DNA from: an uncultured Clostridia bacterium
GTDB lineage: Bacteria; Bacillota; Clostridia; Christensenellales; UBA1242
Assembly: GCA_905235475.1 (NCBI GenBank)
Contig: CAJOLU010000006.1
Coordinates: 1-42,367, forward strand
Length of the DNA stretch: 42,367 bases
Direction of reading: 5' to 3'
Part shown: one piece after another, positions 28,091-36,172 of the stretch
How the letters are laid out: every line of letters begins with the position of its first letter
Numbering within the stretch: the stretch's first letter is position 1
Position numbers and translations under genes: made by a program
Notes under the pieces: generated by a model
What the model was told of the DNA's origin: nothing
What the model saw: the letters and a program-made list of their open reading frames with translations, nothing else
The model's database searches: none

Positions 28091-28142
28091 AAAAAACATA
28101 TCATAAAGTTGTGAATTTTTATCACTTTGTGGTATGTTTTTT
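28091..28142 (+). terminator. Strong long-stem terminator
   Basis: A 19-bp stem (28091-28109 with 28124-28142), unbroken when two G-U pairs are allowed, with a 14-base loop and a T-rich 3' arm. Confidence 0.8.
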
Positions 28143-28158
28143 TAATTTTTTAAAAAAC

Positions 28159-28187
28159 TTGCAATTTTTGTTTTATTGTGTTAAGAT
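28159..28187 (+). promoter_or_regulatory. Promoter placed for a leaderless radical SAM mRNA
   Basis: TTGCAA (28159-28164), 17-base spacer, TAAGAT (28182-28187). Only six bases separate the -10 from the ATG at 28194, so transcription should begin at or next to the start codon. Confidence 0.6.
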
Positions 28188-28193
28188 ATTGTT

Positions 28194-29081
28194 ATGGAAA
28201 AATTTTGTGATAGTTGCCCAAGAAAATGCTGTGTTGATAGAGATAAAACCACAGGCTTTTGTGGTGCAACAAATGTGTGCCAAATATCAAAAGTTATGTT
28301 CCACCATTGGGAAGAACCAGTGATTTCTGGTGATGAAAATTCTAAAGGCAGTGGGGCAATTTTCTTTTCGCATTGCAATCTAAAATGTGTGTATTGCCAA
28401 AACTATGAAATTAGCCACTTTGATTGTGGAAAATCATATACCGATGAAGAACTTGCAAACCTTTTTAAAGAACTTGAACAGCAAGGTGCTTTAAATATTA
28501 ATCTTGTCACTCCAACTCATTATATAAAAAATATTATCAACGCACTAAATATCTATAAACCCAAAATTCCAATTGTGTATAACACGGGTGGATATGAAAA
28601 TCCCGAAGAACTTAAAAAGCTTATTGGGCTTATTGATGTTTATTTAACTGATTTTAAGTATTATAGCAATAGTCTTGCGGAAAAATATTCAAGTGCACCA
28701 AACTATTTGGAAAACTCAAGAGAGTGCCTAAAGGTTATGAGAGAAAATTGCAAGGAAGATGTGATTGAAAATGGGCTTATGAAGAAAGGCATTATTGTTA
28801 GACATCTTGTTTTGCCAAACCACACTGATGATAGCCTTAAAGTTTTAGAGGAAATTAAAAACATTTTGGGAGAAAAAACATATGTTAGTTTAATGAGTCA
28901 ATACACCCCTTATGGTAGGGCTTGTGAATTTGAAGAAATTAATCGTAAGTTAAAACCTTTGGAATATAAAAGAGTGAAAAACTATATGATAAAACTTGGT
29001 TTCACAAATGGCTTTGTGCAAGAACTATGCAGTGCAACAGAAGAATATATTCCAGATTTTAAAAATAAAAAAGAGCAATAA
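28194..29081 (+). CDS. Radical SAM protein, PflA-like (COG1313/PflX type)
   Basis: 295 residues. The radical SAM cluster motif is C61-x3-C65-x2-C68 (HCNLKCVYCQN), and an N-terminal Cys-rich segment (C5, C8, C12, C13, C23, C29; FCDSCPRKC) is typical of the PflX branch related to pyruvate formate-lyase activating enzymes. Later landmarks are TPTHYIKNI, YNTGGYE, YLTDFKYYS and RHLVLPNH. The likely activity is SAM-dependent radical generation on a glycyl-radical or other protein; the target is unknown and no glycyl radical enzyme is in view. No Shine-Dalgarno sequence precedes ATG 28194. The stop lies in a palindromic terminator shared with the reverse operon. Confidence 0.85.
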   Translation: MEKFCDSCPRKCCVDRDKTTGFCGATNVCQISKVMFHHWEEPVISGDENSKGSGAIFFSHCNLKCVYCQNYEISHFDCGKSYTDEELANLFKELEQQGALNINLVTPTHYIKNIINALNIYKPKIPIVYNTGGYENPEELKKLIGLIDVYLTDFKYYSNSLAEKYSSAPNYLENSRECLKVMRENCKEDVIENGLMKKGIIVRHLVLPNHTDDSLKVLEEIKNILGEKTYVSLMSQYTPYGRACEFEEINRKLKPLEYKRVKNYMIKLGFTNGFVQELCSATEEYIPDFKNKKEQ

Positions 29082-29094
29082 TTATTGCTCTTTT
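29069..29094. terminator. Bidirectional palindromic terminator
   Basis: AAAAGAGCAAT (29069-29079) pairs with ATTGCTCTTTT (29084-29094) over a 4-base loop, symmetric on both strands. It ends the radical SAM gene and the reverse operon ending at 29103. Confidence 0.85.
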
Positions 29095-29102
29095 TTATAT
29101 TT

Positions 29103-29837
29103 TTATTTATCTCCAAAACTAGAAAAGTTTTTCATTTTGTCTGGTTTTAATAAACTGGAAATTTTTTGTTTTTTATTTTGTGTTTCAACTGGAATAAGGT
29201 TTTGGCTTGTTTTATAGGCTTTTGTAACGGAAGATTCTACTGAAATGTTGTATATTAAATCGTTCAAAAGGGCATCAAACACTGGCAATTCTTTTTTAGG
29301 GTAAGGCCTGTAAAGGTCACTATTTATTTGTTTGTTGTCACTATTTGATTTTTTAAGATATTCTTTTATATTTTTCTTAAAATTAATGCTTAATTTTTCT
29401 AGATTTTGCATTGTTTTTACATCATTACTTTGTTCTATTTTGCTTGTTAAGTTTGTGTCATTAAAAAATGATAGGCAAATAATTCGTTGTTCTTCTTCGT
29501 TTAAAAAATTTGAATTAACAAGAGATTTTAATTGAACACTTTGTTCGTGTGCTTCTAGTAAACTTGTTTGCCCAATGATATTTTGTGGGTTAATTGAATA
29601 AAACAAATTAACCAAATCACTATTTGCATCCAAATTCATTTCATATTCTTCTTTAAATAGAGTTGCTGCACTTGAGATTAATGTTGCAACATTTTTATCT
29701 AAAGTTGTCACTTTTTCTTGTAGCAAATTTTCAAAAAGAGTTTGCAGAAATTCCTTTGCATCAATCACAAGAAATGTTTTTTCTGTTAACTCTTGAAACT
29801 TTAGTCCATTTTCTGTTAAGGTTAGAATGCTTTGCAT
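29103..29837 (-). CDS. Unknown soluble protein, second gene of reverse pair
   Basis: 244 residues from ATG 29837. No signal peptide, membrane helix or known motif is visible; the chain is helical and rich in Leu, Asn, Lys and Glu (LTLTENGLKFQELTEKTFLV, then LFENLLQEKVTTLDKNVATL), with a polar Lys/Ser C-terminus (SSLLKPDKMKNFSSFGDK). I do not recognise it. In-frame ATGs at 29861 and 29891 would lengthen it by 8 or 18 residues and overlap the upstream gene; I chose 29837 because it directly follows that gene's stop, though the site GGGAG is 14 bases away. Translation is probably coupled to the upstream gene. Confidence 0.6.
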   Translation of the reverse strand: MQSILTLTENGLKFQELTEKTFLVIDAKEFLQTLFENLLQEKVTTLDKNVATLISSAATLFKEEYEMNLDANSDLVNLFYSINPQNIIGQTSLLEAHEQSVQLKSLVNSNFLNEEEQRIICLSFFNDTNLTSKIEQSNDVKTMQNLEKLSINFKKNIKEYLKKSNSDNKQINSDLYRPYPKKELPVFDALLNDLIYNISVESSVTKAYKTSQNLIPVETQNKKQKISSLLKPDKMKNFSSFGDK

Positions 29838-29841
29838 TTTA

Positions 29842-30501
29842 TTATAAATTTCTCCCTTCATCTTGCAATATTTTTGTTTCTTTACTTTCAAAGAAACTTT
29901 TCAGTTTTTCTGATGCTGTTTTCACAGGTTTTGAGTAAGTGTATTGAGTGTTGCAAAAACAGTTTGACAAAGCCAAGTGAGCCTTCAATTCGCTATCTAA
30001 CTGACTTTTAATTCTATTATTTTCTTCATCTTCCTTGGCAAATAAATCATCTTGTCTTTTGAAGTAGATATCTTGCTCTTTTTTTGATGAAGCAATTGAA
30101 ATGAGCCAAGAAAGTTCATTAATTTCTTCGCTGATACTATTTATTTCACTTTCAATAGGTTGTTCAATTTTTCTAATGATTTTTTTGCCTAAAGCGTTAC
30201 TTTGTTTCTCCATTTCTCTTAATTCACTGCTTGTCATTTTATCTATTAGCATTTTAAACTTTAGTGAATCATCTTTTACCAAATCCAAACAATCTTCCAC
30301 AGCCTTCTCGCTTAGGCCATAAAATTGATCATTTTGGTATTGCGTTTTGGCAAGTTTTATCACATCAATTAAGATGTTTGCTGTTGCCTCATCAAAGTTA
30401 TAATCGTCTTGATATATCTCTGAAAAAGCGCATAAAAATTGCAGTGCATCAATAAAATTATAAGATTTTAATTTTGGGTTTTTTGTAGTATTATTAAACA
30501 T
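29842..30501 (-). CDS. Unknown soluble helical protein, first gene of reverse pair
   Basis: 219 residues, all soluble. The N-terminal half (FIDALQFLCAFSEIYQDDYN and FDEATANILIDVIKLAKTQY) looks like a helical bundle; residues about 95-165 look like a coiled coil rich in Glu, Lys and Ile (IEQPIESEINSISEEINELS). The C-terminal region has CFC and SEKLKSFFESKE. No family is recognised. AGGGG lies before ATG 30501 and a very good promoter (30532-30560) drives it. It is co-transcribed with the gene at 29103-29837. The two probably work together because they share one transcript and one terminator. Confidence 0.65.
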   Translation of the reverse strand: MFNNTTKNPKLKSYNFIDALQFLCAFSEIYQDDYNFDEATANILIDVIKLAKTQYQNDQFYGLSEKAVEDCLDLVKDDSLKFKMLIDKMTSSELREMEKQSNALGKKIIRKIEQPIESEINSISEEINELSWLISIASSKKEQDIYFKRQDDLFAKEDEENNRIKSQLDSELKAHLALSNCFCNTQYTYSKPVKTASEKLKSFFESKETKILQDEGRNL

Positions 30502-30531
30502 CTTTTCACCCCTTGTAAAATGTTTACATAT

Positions 30532-30560
30532 ATTATAACATATTTAATAAAAATTTTCAA
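30532..30560 (-). promoter_or_regulatory. Sigma-A promoter of the unknown reverse operon
   Basis: On the reverse strand TTGAAA (30555-30560), 17-base spacer, TATAAT (30532-30537). It is divergent from the ABC transporter promoter. Confidence 0.8.
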
Positions 30561-30588
30561 GATTTATTATAAAACATTTATATTTTGC

Positions 30589-30618
30589 TTGACTTTTTGA
30601 TTTCATTTGTAATATATT
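30589..30618 (+). promoter_or_regulatory. Sigma-A promoter of the ABC transporter gene
   Basis: TTGACT (30589-30594), 18-base spacer, TATATT (30613-30618). Confidence 0.65.
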
Positions 30619-30642
30619 ATAGGAACATATGGAGGCGTGGAT

Positions 30643-33246
30643 ATGTTAAAGTTATCTAACATAAAAAAATCCTATAAAACAGGAGAAACGCAAACAGAGG
30701 CATTAAAAGGCGTTTCTGTTGAATTTAGAAAGGCTGAATTTGTGTCCATTTTGGGTCCGAGTGGTTGTGGGAAAACCACTCTTTTAAATATTGTTGGGGG
30801 ATTGGATCGCTATAATAGTGGTGATTTGGTTATTAATGGCAAGTCCACAAAACAATATAAAGATAAAGATTGGGATAACTACCGCAATCACTCTGTTGGT
30901 TTTGTGTTCCAAAGTTATAACTTAATTCCTCATCAAACGGTATTAGAAAATGTTGAACTTGCACTAACACTTTCTGGTGTTTCCAAAAAGGAAAGAAGAG
31001 AAAGGGCAATGGAAGTTTTGACAAAGGTTGGATTAAAAGACAAAATGAAAAATAAGCCAAACCAACTTTCTGGTGGACAGATGCAAAGGGTGGCAATTGC
31101 TAGAGCACTTGTTAATGACCCAGAAATAATTTTGGCAGATGAACCAACTGGGGCACTGGATAGCAAAACTAGTGTGCAAATTATGGAACTATTAAAAGAA
31201 ATCTCAGAAGATAAACTAATAGTTATGGTCACACACAACCCAGAACTTGCAGAAAAATATTCAACAAGAATCATAAAACTCAAAGATGGTCAAATTGTTG
31301 ATGACTCAATGCCATTCACAGAAAAAGAGGCAAAGAAGGAAGAACAAGAGCAAAAACAGGCAGAAAAGTCTGGCAAAAACAAAGTTAAAAAACAGAGCAA
31401 GATGTCTATTTGGACTGCAATGGCATTAAGTTTTAAGAACCTTTTAACAAAAAAAGCAAGAACAATTCTTGTTTCGTTTGCGGGTTCCATTGGAATAATT
31501 GGAATTGCGTTAGTTCTTGCCATATCTAGTGGTTTTTCAGCGTATGTGGACAAAACACAGCGAGATACTTTGTCGTCTTATCCTGTTGAAATAACAAACA
31601 GTGACTTCAATATGGCATCACTTATGCAAATGTTTTTAGACACAAATGGCAATAAACGAGAAAATGATGGCGAACAAGTGTATGTTAAACAAGAATTGAC
31701 CGACCTTTTAGGCAATTTTAACCAAAGCAATGTTATAAACGACATTAGTTCATTTAAGGACTATCTAGATGGGGCGGGGAAAACAGAAATAGAAAAATAC
31801 ACCACCGCTATTCAATATGTGTATAACCAAGGGGTTAACCCATATTACTATGATTCTGTTGAGAATAGATATATTAACACAAACAACACAGATTTGTTTA
31901 AAGAAACAATTGGTAGTTATGCAATGACTCATCCAGAAGTTTTAACTGATGAAACTCAAAAACAAAGGTTTGGACTAATCTACACTTTGTTTTCAGGTGG
32001 AATGTATTTTGATTCTGGTTTTTGGAGTGAGATGATTGATAATCAAAAAGTTTTAGATGAACAATATGAACTAGTTACAGGAAACTATCCTCAAAATGCT
32101 AACGAAGTTGTGATTGTTCTAAACTCAAACAATGAAATCAGCGACTACACACTATATGGCTTGGGTTTATTAAAACAAGAAAATTTAAATCAACTTATGG
32201 ATAATTATATCAAACAACAAGATAGCACCCCAATCGAAAAATCGTATACATATGAAGAAATAATGGGTAAAAAATATAAACTTGTTTTAACAAGTGACTA
32301 CTATCAAAAAGAAGATGCGTCAGATCCTAACTCCAGTTATATCGATATAAGGCAAATATCAAACCCAGTTGAGAAAAGAGCAAAAATAGAATCACTATAT
32401 AATGATTCTGCAGTGGAAATTAGAGTTAGTGGAATAATTAAAGCAAAAGATGATTCCAACACTTCAATCAAAACTTGTGTTGCCTACACAAAAGCTCTAA
32501 CAGACTACATCATCACACAAAACAATCAAAGCGCATTAATGCAAAGAGAAATTAATGATGAAGATGTTGAACTCAAAATTTATGTTACTAATTCAGATAA
32601 CACAGTAACCCTTAAAACATATAATGAAAAAGAAGTTGTTCTAGAATATCTAAACTATATAGATAAATCTAAGCCTGTTGGAGTGAACCTATATCCAATC
32701 AACTTTGATTCCAAATCAAAAATAGTGGCTTTCATAGATAAATATAACTCACTTCAAAAGTCTTTGGGGAATGAAGAAAAAGTTATAACTTACTCAGATT
32801 CAATTGGAATGCTTATGAGTTCAGTTTCAGGGATTATTTCAGCAATAACCTATATCTTGATTGCGTTTGTGTCAGTTTCTTTGGTTGTTAGTTCCATTAT
32901 GATTGGAATAATCACATATATTTCAGTTATTGAACGCACAAAAGAAATTGGTGTTCTTCGAAGCGTTGGAGCATCTAAGAGAGATGTTAGACATGTGTTC
33001 ACTTCAGAAAGCTTTATTATAGGGCTTGTGAGTGGAATTTTGGGGATTTTGATTTCATTACTTCTATTAATTCCAATCAACATAGTGTTGAACCACTACA
33101 CAAATTTGGGCGCAATTGCAATGTTGCCACCTTTGGGTGCGATTATTCTAATTGTAATTAGTGTTGTTCTCACATATATTGCCGGATTAATTCCAGCAAG
33201 AGCAGCAGCTAAAAAGGACCCAGTTATTGCACTTCGTTCAACTTAA
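30643..33246 (+). CDS. MacB/FtsX-type ABC transporter, ATPase and permease in one chain
   Basis: 867 residues. The ATPase (1-230) has Walker [10 protein letters not shown] (38-46), signature LSGGQ (142-146) and Walker B ILADE (163-167), of the LolD/MacB class. A Lys/Glu linker leads to a first membrane helix near 275, a large external domain (about 300-720) and three C-terminal helices with the FtsX signature [19 protein letters not shown] and the end [20 protein letters not shown]. Such type VII transporters act as mechanotransmitters that export peptides or lipoproteins or resist peptide antibiotics; the cargo is not known. GTG 30637 is in frame, but GGAGG is seven bases before ATG 30643. 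No partner gene or two-component system is adjacent. A terminator follows. Confidence 0.88.
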   Translation: MLKLSNIKKSYKTGETQTEALKGVSVEFRKAEFVSILGPSGCGKTTLLNIVGGLDRYNSGDLVINGKSTKQYKDKDWDNYRNHSVGFVFQSYNLIPHQTVLENVELALTLSGVSKKERRERAMEVLTKVGLKDKMKNKPNQLSGGQMQRVAIARALVNDPEIILADEPTGALDSKTSVQIMELLKEISEDKLIVMVTHNPELAEKYSTRIIKLKDGQIVDDSMPFTEKEAKKEEQEQKQAEKSGKNKVKKQSKMSIWTAMALSFKNLLTKKARTILVSFAGSIGIIGIALVLAISSGFSAYVDKTQRDTLSSYPVEITNSDFNMASLMQMFLDTNGNKRENDGEQVYVKQELTDLLGNFNQSNVINDISSFKDYLDGAGKTEIEKYTTAIQYVYNQGVNPYYYDSVENRYINTNNTDLFKETIGSYAMTHPEVLTDETQKQRFGLIYTLFSGGMYFDSGFWSEMIDNQKVLDEQYELVTGNYPQNANEVVIVLNSNNEISDYTLYGLGLLKQENLNQLMDNYIKQQDSTPIEKSYTYEEIMGKKYKLVLTSDYYQKEDASDPNSSYIDIRQISNPVEKRAKIESLYNDSAVEIRVSGIIKAKDDSNTSIKTCVAYTKALTDYIITQNNQSALMQREINDEDVELKIYVTNSDNTVTLKTYNEKEVVLEYLNYIDKSKPVGVNLYPINFDSKSKIVAFIDKYNSLQKSLGNEEKVITYSDSIGMLMSSVSGIISAITYILIAFVSVSLVVSSIMIGIITYISVIERTKEIGVLRSVGASKRDVRHVFTSESFIIGLVSGILGILISLLLLIPINIVLNHYTNLGAIAMLPPLGAIILIVISVVLTYIAGLIPARAAAKKDPVIALRST

Positions 33247-33290
33247 TAAAAAATATGTATAATTTATTTTTAATGGTTAATAATATAAAT

Positions 33291-33334
33291 AGACCACACA
33301 AAAGAGCATCAAGTTCTTGTGTGGTCTTTTTTTT
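33291..33334 (+). terminator. Terminator after ABC transporter
   Basis: 11-bp stem AGACCACACAA (33291-33301) with 33317-33327, then eight T. Confidence 0.85.
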
Positions 33335-33361
33335 GTTTTTAATAAAAGTAAAATAAAATAA

Positions 33362-33390
33362 TTGACAATCCCAAAAAACTATGTTAAACT
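33362..33390 (+). promoter_or_regulatory. Sigma-A promoter of tRNA-Ser
   Basis: Consensus TTGACA (33362-33367), 17-base spacer, extended TGT-TAAACT (-10 at 33385-33390). Confidence 0.85.
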
Positions 33391-33410
33391 TAATTTATCA
33401 ACCAATATAT

Positions 33411-33501
33411 GGAGAAGTACTCAAGTGGTTGAAGAGGATGCCCTGCTAAGGCATTAGTACGGGAAACCGTAGCGAGGGTTCAAATCCCTCCTTCTCCGCC
33501 A
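33411..33501 (+). tRNA. tRNA-Ser(GCU)
   Basis: 91 bases including an encoded CCA. The acceptor stem GGAGAAG pairs with CTTCTCC (33491-33497), followed by G and CCA. The anticodon arm is ATGCC-CTGCTAA-GGCAT with anticodon GCT at 33445-33447, reading AGC/AGU serine codons. A long variable arm (about 33455-33473) and the T arm GAGGG-TTCAAAT-CCCTC are clear. It has its own consensus promoter and terminator. Confidence 0.97.
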
Positions 33502-33507
33502 AGTGAG

Positions 33508-33545
33508 ACTCAGTTGAACCCGTAGAGAAACAACTGAGTTTTTTT
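33508..33545 (+). terminator. Terminator of tRNA-Ser
   Basis: Stem ACTCAGTTG (33508-33516) with CAACTGAGT (33531-33539), T run to 33545. Confidence 0.8.
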
Positions 33546-33554
33546 GTTGTATTA

Positions 33555-33583
33555 TTGAAAAAAATGATTTTTTAATATATAAT
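33555..33583 (+). promoter_or_regulatory. Promoter placed for a leaderless DUF4238-like mRNA
   Basis: TTGAAA (33555-33560), 17-base spacer, TATAAT (33578-33583). Six bases separate the -10 from ATG 33590, the same geometry as at 28194. Confidence 0.65.
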
Positions 33584-33589
33584 ATAAGT

Positions 33590-34390
33590 ATGAAAATTAA
33601 AGGAACTAAAGATAGCCATATTTTGATACCTAAATTATTATTAAAGGAGTTTTCTACTCATGTTCCTATAAAGAATACGAAGGGACAAAATGAAAACCCT
33701 AAGATGGTATATAAATTAGATATGAACGGGAAAATTACCCAAGTAAATATAAAAGAAGAAAATACAGAATTTGGTTATTATGAAGATATTATCGAAACTG
33801 AAATGTTAACTACAATAGAAACCAAATTTGGAGATTTGAAAACAAGAATATTAAATAATTTAAAATTAAATAATGAAGTGATTTCTTTTAATAAAGAAGA
33901 TGTTATTACCGTAAAAAAGTTCTGTTCGCTATGTATGATTCGTTCTCAATCTTTTGTATCAGAGATAAAAAAGAAATCATTATTTATTGATATTTATGGT
34001 AATGCTCCACAAAATGTAATTATGTATCAATACTTTAAATCTCCAGAATTGGTAGATAAATATATTGTTGGTAATAATTTAAGTTATGTAAAAAATGAAA
34101 CAAATATAAATTACATTTTACCAAGATATTATGTGGTTGGAATAAAACAAGAAAATGGTGTATTTGATTTTTTTATACCCATTACCACTAAAATATTAGT
34201 CAGATTAACAACAGAAAAAACAATTGATGGTCAAATTCTCTATACAGGAAGAATGACCGATTTAGATGTTGATAATTTCAATAAACTGGCAATCTTATAT
34301 GAGTTAAAACATAATAACCAAGCAGTTTATGCCAAGAATAAAGATGATTTAGAAAAATATGTGGATTTTCTAAAAGAGTTAAAGAAATAA
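33590..34390 (+). CDS. DUF4238-like protein
   Basis: 266 residues. The opening HILIPKLLLKEFS and VYKLDMNGKITQVNIKEENT fit the DUF4238 family pattern (H-x-x-P-x-x-x-L-x-x-F near the start), whose members are stand-alone proteins of unknown function often found among accessory genes. No membrane helix. The C-terminus has a helical LYELKHNNQAVYAKNKDDLE segment. There is no Shine-Dalgarno sequence before ATG 33590. Its place directly after a tRNA, with its own promoter and terminator and with TTA-rich, AT-rich codon use, suggests acquisition at the tRNA locus; that is inference. The family call is moderate. Confidence 0.55.
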   Translation: MKIKGTKDSHILIPKLLLKEFSTHVPIKNTKGQNENPKMVYKLDMNGKITQVNIKEENTEFGYYEDIIETEMLTTIETKFGDLKTRILNNLKLNNEVISFNKEDVITVKKFCSLCMIRSQSFVSEIKKKSLFIDIYGNAPQNVIMYQYFKSPELVDKYIVGNNLSYVKNETNINYILPRYYVVGIKQENGVFDFFIPITTKILVRLTTEKTIDGQILYTGRMTDLDVDNFNKLAILYELKHNNQAVYAKNKDDLEKYVDFLKELKK

Positions 34391-34490
34391 AATATCCTTA
34401 TTCTTCTTTGCTTTTTGTTGTGTCTATCGTATCATTGTTTTCGTATTTATCAACGGAAAAAATTATTGCTTAAACTATTAAATGTATAAT

Positions 34491-34553
34491 AAAAGACTAG
34501 GTTTATAAATGTAAATCTTATATACGATTTATGTTTAAACCTGGTCTTTTTTA
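34491..34553 (+). terminator. Terminator of DUF4238-like gene
   Basis: 15-bp stem (34491-34505 with 34536-34550, one U-G pair on this strand only) followed by T. It lies in the 291-base gap 34391-34681, which otherwise holds only the promoter and leader of the next operon. Confidence 0.7.
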
Positions 34554-34581
34554 TTCATAAGTCAATATTTTTTTCTTATCG

Positions 34582-34603
34582 TTGACAAATACATAAGTAT
34601 TTA
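34582..34603 (+). promoter_or_regulatory. -35 box with overlapping inverted repeat, operon leader
   Basis: TTGACA (34582-34587) is followed at once by AAATAC-ATAA-GTATTT (34587-34602), a perfect 6-bp inverted repeat placed where the spacer would be. No clean -10 sits at 17 bases. It looks like an operator controlling the 34682-40655 run. Confidence 0.4.
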
Positions 34604-34616
34604 AAGTGTAAAAATC

Positions 34617-34658
34617 TTTGCCAAACTATGATACTTCTGCCACTGCCAAAAAGGCAAA
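34617..34658 (+). promoter_or_regulatory. Leader with alternative hairpins
   Basis: TTTGCC (34617-34622) can pair with GGCAAA (34653-34658), while TGCC-AAAAA-GGCA (34644-34656) forms a competing local hairpin that uses the same GGCA. The ribosome site AAGGAGG (34666-34672) is 8 bases downstream. Confidence 0.3.
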
Positions 34659-34681
34659 TTTGAATAAGGAGGTCATAAAAG

Positions 34682-34939
34682 ATGACAAAAGAAGAAATTG
34701 AATTTAAGAAATACTACTTAAAAGAATTTATTTTCTTTGATGGTGAATGTGATATTACATTCAACATTGTAGGTATCAATTTCGACAAAAGAGTTATAGA
34801 AGTTGCTGTTTCTAATCGTGGAAAAATAAGCGTTATTGAATACGACTTATGCCAAGATAAAAACGGCAACTTTTATTTCATTTATGGAATTGATAGAAAT
34901 GAAATCGCTATTGACGATTTTGAAAAAATTGAAGATTAG
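34682..34939 (+). CDS. Small acidic protein, unknown, first of accessory operon
   Basis: 85 residues, soluble, acidic at both ends (KEEIEFKKYYLKEFIFFDGE ... DDFEKIED), with an alternating strand-like middle (VIEVAVSNRGKISVIEYDL). No family recognised. AAGGAGG is nine bases before ATG 34682. As first gene it sits directly behind the putative operator and leader hairpins, the usual place for a regulator or an early anti-defence protein; neither is shown by the sequence. Confidence 0.65.
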   Translation: MTKEEIEFKKYYLKEFIFFDGECDITFNIVGINFDKRVIEVAVSNRGKISVIEYDLCQDKNGNFYFIYGIDRNEIAIDDFEKIED

Positions 34940-34950
34940 GAGAAAAACAA

Positions 34951-35217
34951 ATGCAAAAGATTTTAACAAATGTAATGTTTGATGAGATTAAAAACACATT
35001 AGAAAAATTTACAAGCAAGAATTTGTATCAATGCCCACATTGCGACAGCATAAATGAATGGGACGATTCAAATTACAATCCAGAAGAAAGCACATACACA
35101 TGCAAAGATTGTATGCACACTTTCAATGAAACTGAGTTACTTGAAGTTACTCTATTAGACTATATTACAGACTTATATATTACCTACAAAGGAGATAAAG
35201 ACAATGGGCAATGTTAG
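34951..35217 (+). CDS. Small C4 zinc-ribbon protein
   Basis: 88 residues. A zinc ribbon is formed by C28-x2-C31 (CPHC) and C51-x2-C54 (CKDC), with helical ends. It may bind DNA or another protein; no specific function is recognised. AGGAG precedes ATG 34951, 11 bases after the previous stop. Its last 14 bases overlap the start of ardA in another frame, which suggests translational coupling of the two. Confidence 0.7.
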   Translation: MQKILTNVMFDEIKNTLEKFTSKNLYQCPHCDSINEWDDSNYNPEESTYTCKDCMHTFNETELLEVTLLDYITDLYITYKGDKDNGQC

Positions 35218-35746
35218 TATTGTTATTGGTTCTTGGGGTTCTTACAACGAATGTAACGAAAGAGCCTTAGGAAGTAAATGGTTAGACCTTTCAGATTATT
35301 CTGATTGGGGTGAAATTGAAGAAGAATTAAAAAAAGAAGGTTTTGAACTTGATGGAATTGATGAAGAACTTTTTATACAAGATATTGATGGACTAAACTC
35401 TGATAGTTGTAATTGGGACTATACCCACCCTAAAGATTTATTTGAACTTTTACAAGAAGCCGATGTTATTGATAATGATTACAATTATGAAATAATGTCG
35501 GCTTTTTTAGAAATTAGAAGTTTTGATGATTTTAAAGAAAAAGTTAATCGTTATAGCTCAAATTGGGCTGATGATATCTACCTATACAAAAATCAAGATT
35601 GGTATGATTTGGGTTATAACTTATTACACGATTGCTATCAAATACCAGATTATTTAGATAACTATATTGACTATGAAAAATATGGAAACGAGTTAAAATA
35701 TGACGGTTTTGATGAATACAGCGAAGGAATTATTGAAGTTAGATAA
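35204..35746 (+). CDS. ardA: Antirestriction protein ArdA
   Basis: 180 residues. The opening IVIGSWGSYNECNERALGSK followed by WLDLSD, and later EELFIQDIDG and YIDYEKYGNELKYDGF, match the ArdA family. By hand count it has about 45 acidic and 13 basic residues, as expected for a protein that mimics bent B-form DNA and blocks type I restriction-modification enzymes when an element enters a new host. AAAGGAG lies upstream inside the previous gene. Its stop TAA is fused to the next ribosome site TAAGGAG. It is the strongest sign that this operon belongs to a conjugative element. Confidence 0.88.
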   Translation: MGNVSIVIGSWGSYNECNERALGSKWLDLSDYSDWGEIEEELKKEGFELDGIDEELFIQDIDGLNSDSCNWDYTHPKDLFELLQEADVIDNDYNYEIMSAFLEIRSFDDFKEKVNRYSSNWADDIYLYKNQDWYDLGYNLLHDCYQIPDYLDNYIDYEKYGNELKYDGFDEYSEGIIEVR

Positions 35747-35758
35747 GGAGATTAAAAT

Positions 35759-36172
35759 ATGTATACAACACTAGAAGAAAGAAAAGAAAAAGCATTAGAA
35801 CTTATGGAAAGATTAGATATTTACAAACCATATATAGAAGGATTTAAAAGAAACAACGATACTTGCTACTATGAAAACTTTGGTGGCTATTGGACATGGC
35901 AAAATAAAGAATTACTTGAAAAGCAAAGAGAGATTGAAGAAACATACAACTGCACAGTTTATGCAATAACTCACGAATACGCTGAATTTGGAGAATGTTA
36001 CTCATTTTTAATCGTAACAGATTACAAGGAAGAATGGATCGATTTAGTATTAAGAGCAAATAACACATTCTATTCTTTTGCTTATGTATGGAATAAAACC
36101 TACGAAGAAGATAGCGAATTTGGAACTATTGCAATTAAGTCTTACGGTGGTGGCATTAGGAGGATATCATAA
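35759..36172 (+). CDS. Unknown accessory protein of conjugative-element type
   Basis: 137 residues. An N-terminal helix (LEERKEKALELMERLDIYKP) precedes a mixed domain with YENFGGYWTWQNKELLEKQR, CTVYAITHEYAEFGECYSFL and AYVWNKTYEEDSEFG. I have the impression of similar hypothetical proteins in Clostridium mobile elements but cannot name a family. It is acidic and soluble. Spacing is TAAGGAG plus eight bases from the ardA stop, and the stop overlaps the next start by one base. Confidence 0.65.
   Translation: MYTTLEERKEKALELMERLDIYKPYIEGFKRNNDTCYYENFGGYWTWQNKELLEKQREIEETYNCTVYAITHEYAEFGECYSFLIVTDYKEEWIDLVLRANNTFYSFAYVWNKTYEEDSEFGTIAIKSYGGGIRRIS

Noticed and set aside
29837..29891. Frameshift joining the two reverse unknown genes
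   Set aside because: The second gene has its own ATG directly after the first gene's stop and the proteins have different composition; the overlap is an open frame only. Not fully excluded.
34391..34681. Known riboswitch or T-box in the gap
   Set aside because: The gap holds a terminator, an inverted repeat and small hairpins, but no conserved riboswitch or T-box core was recognised.
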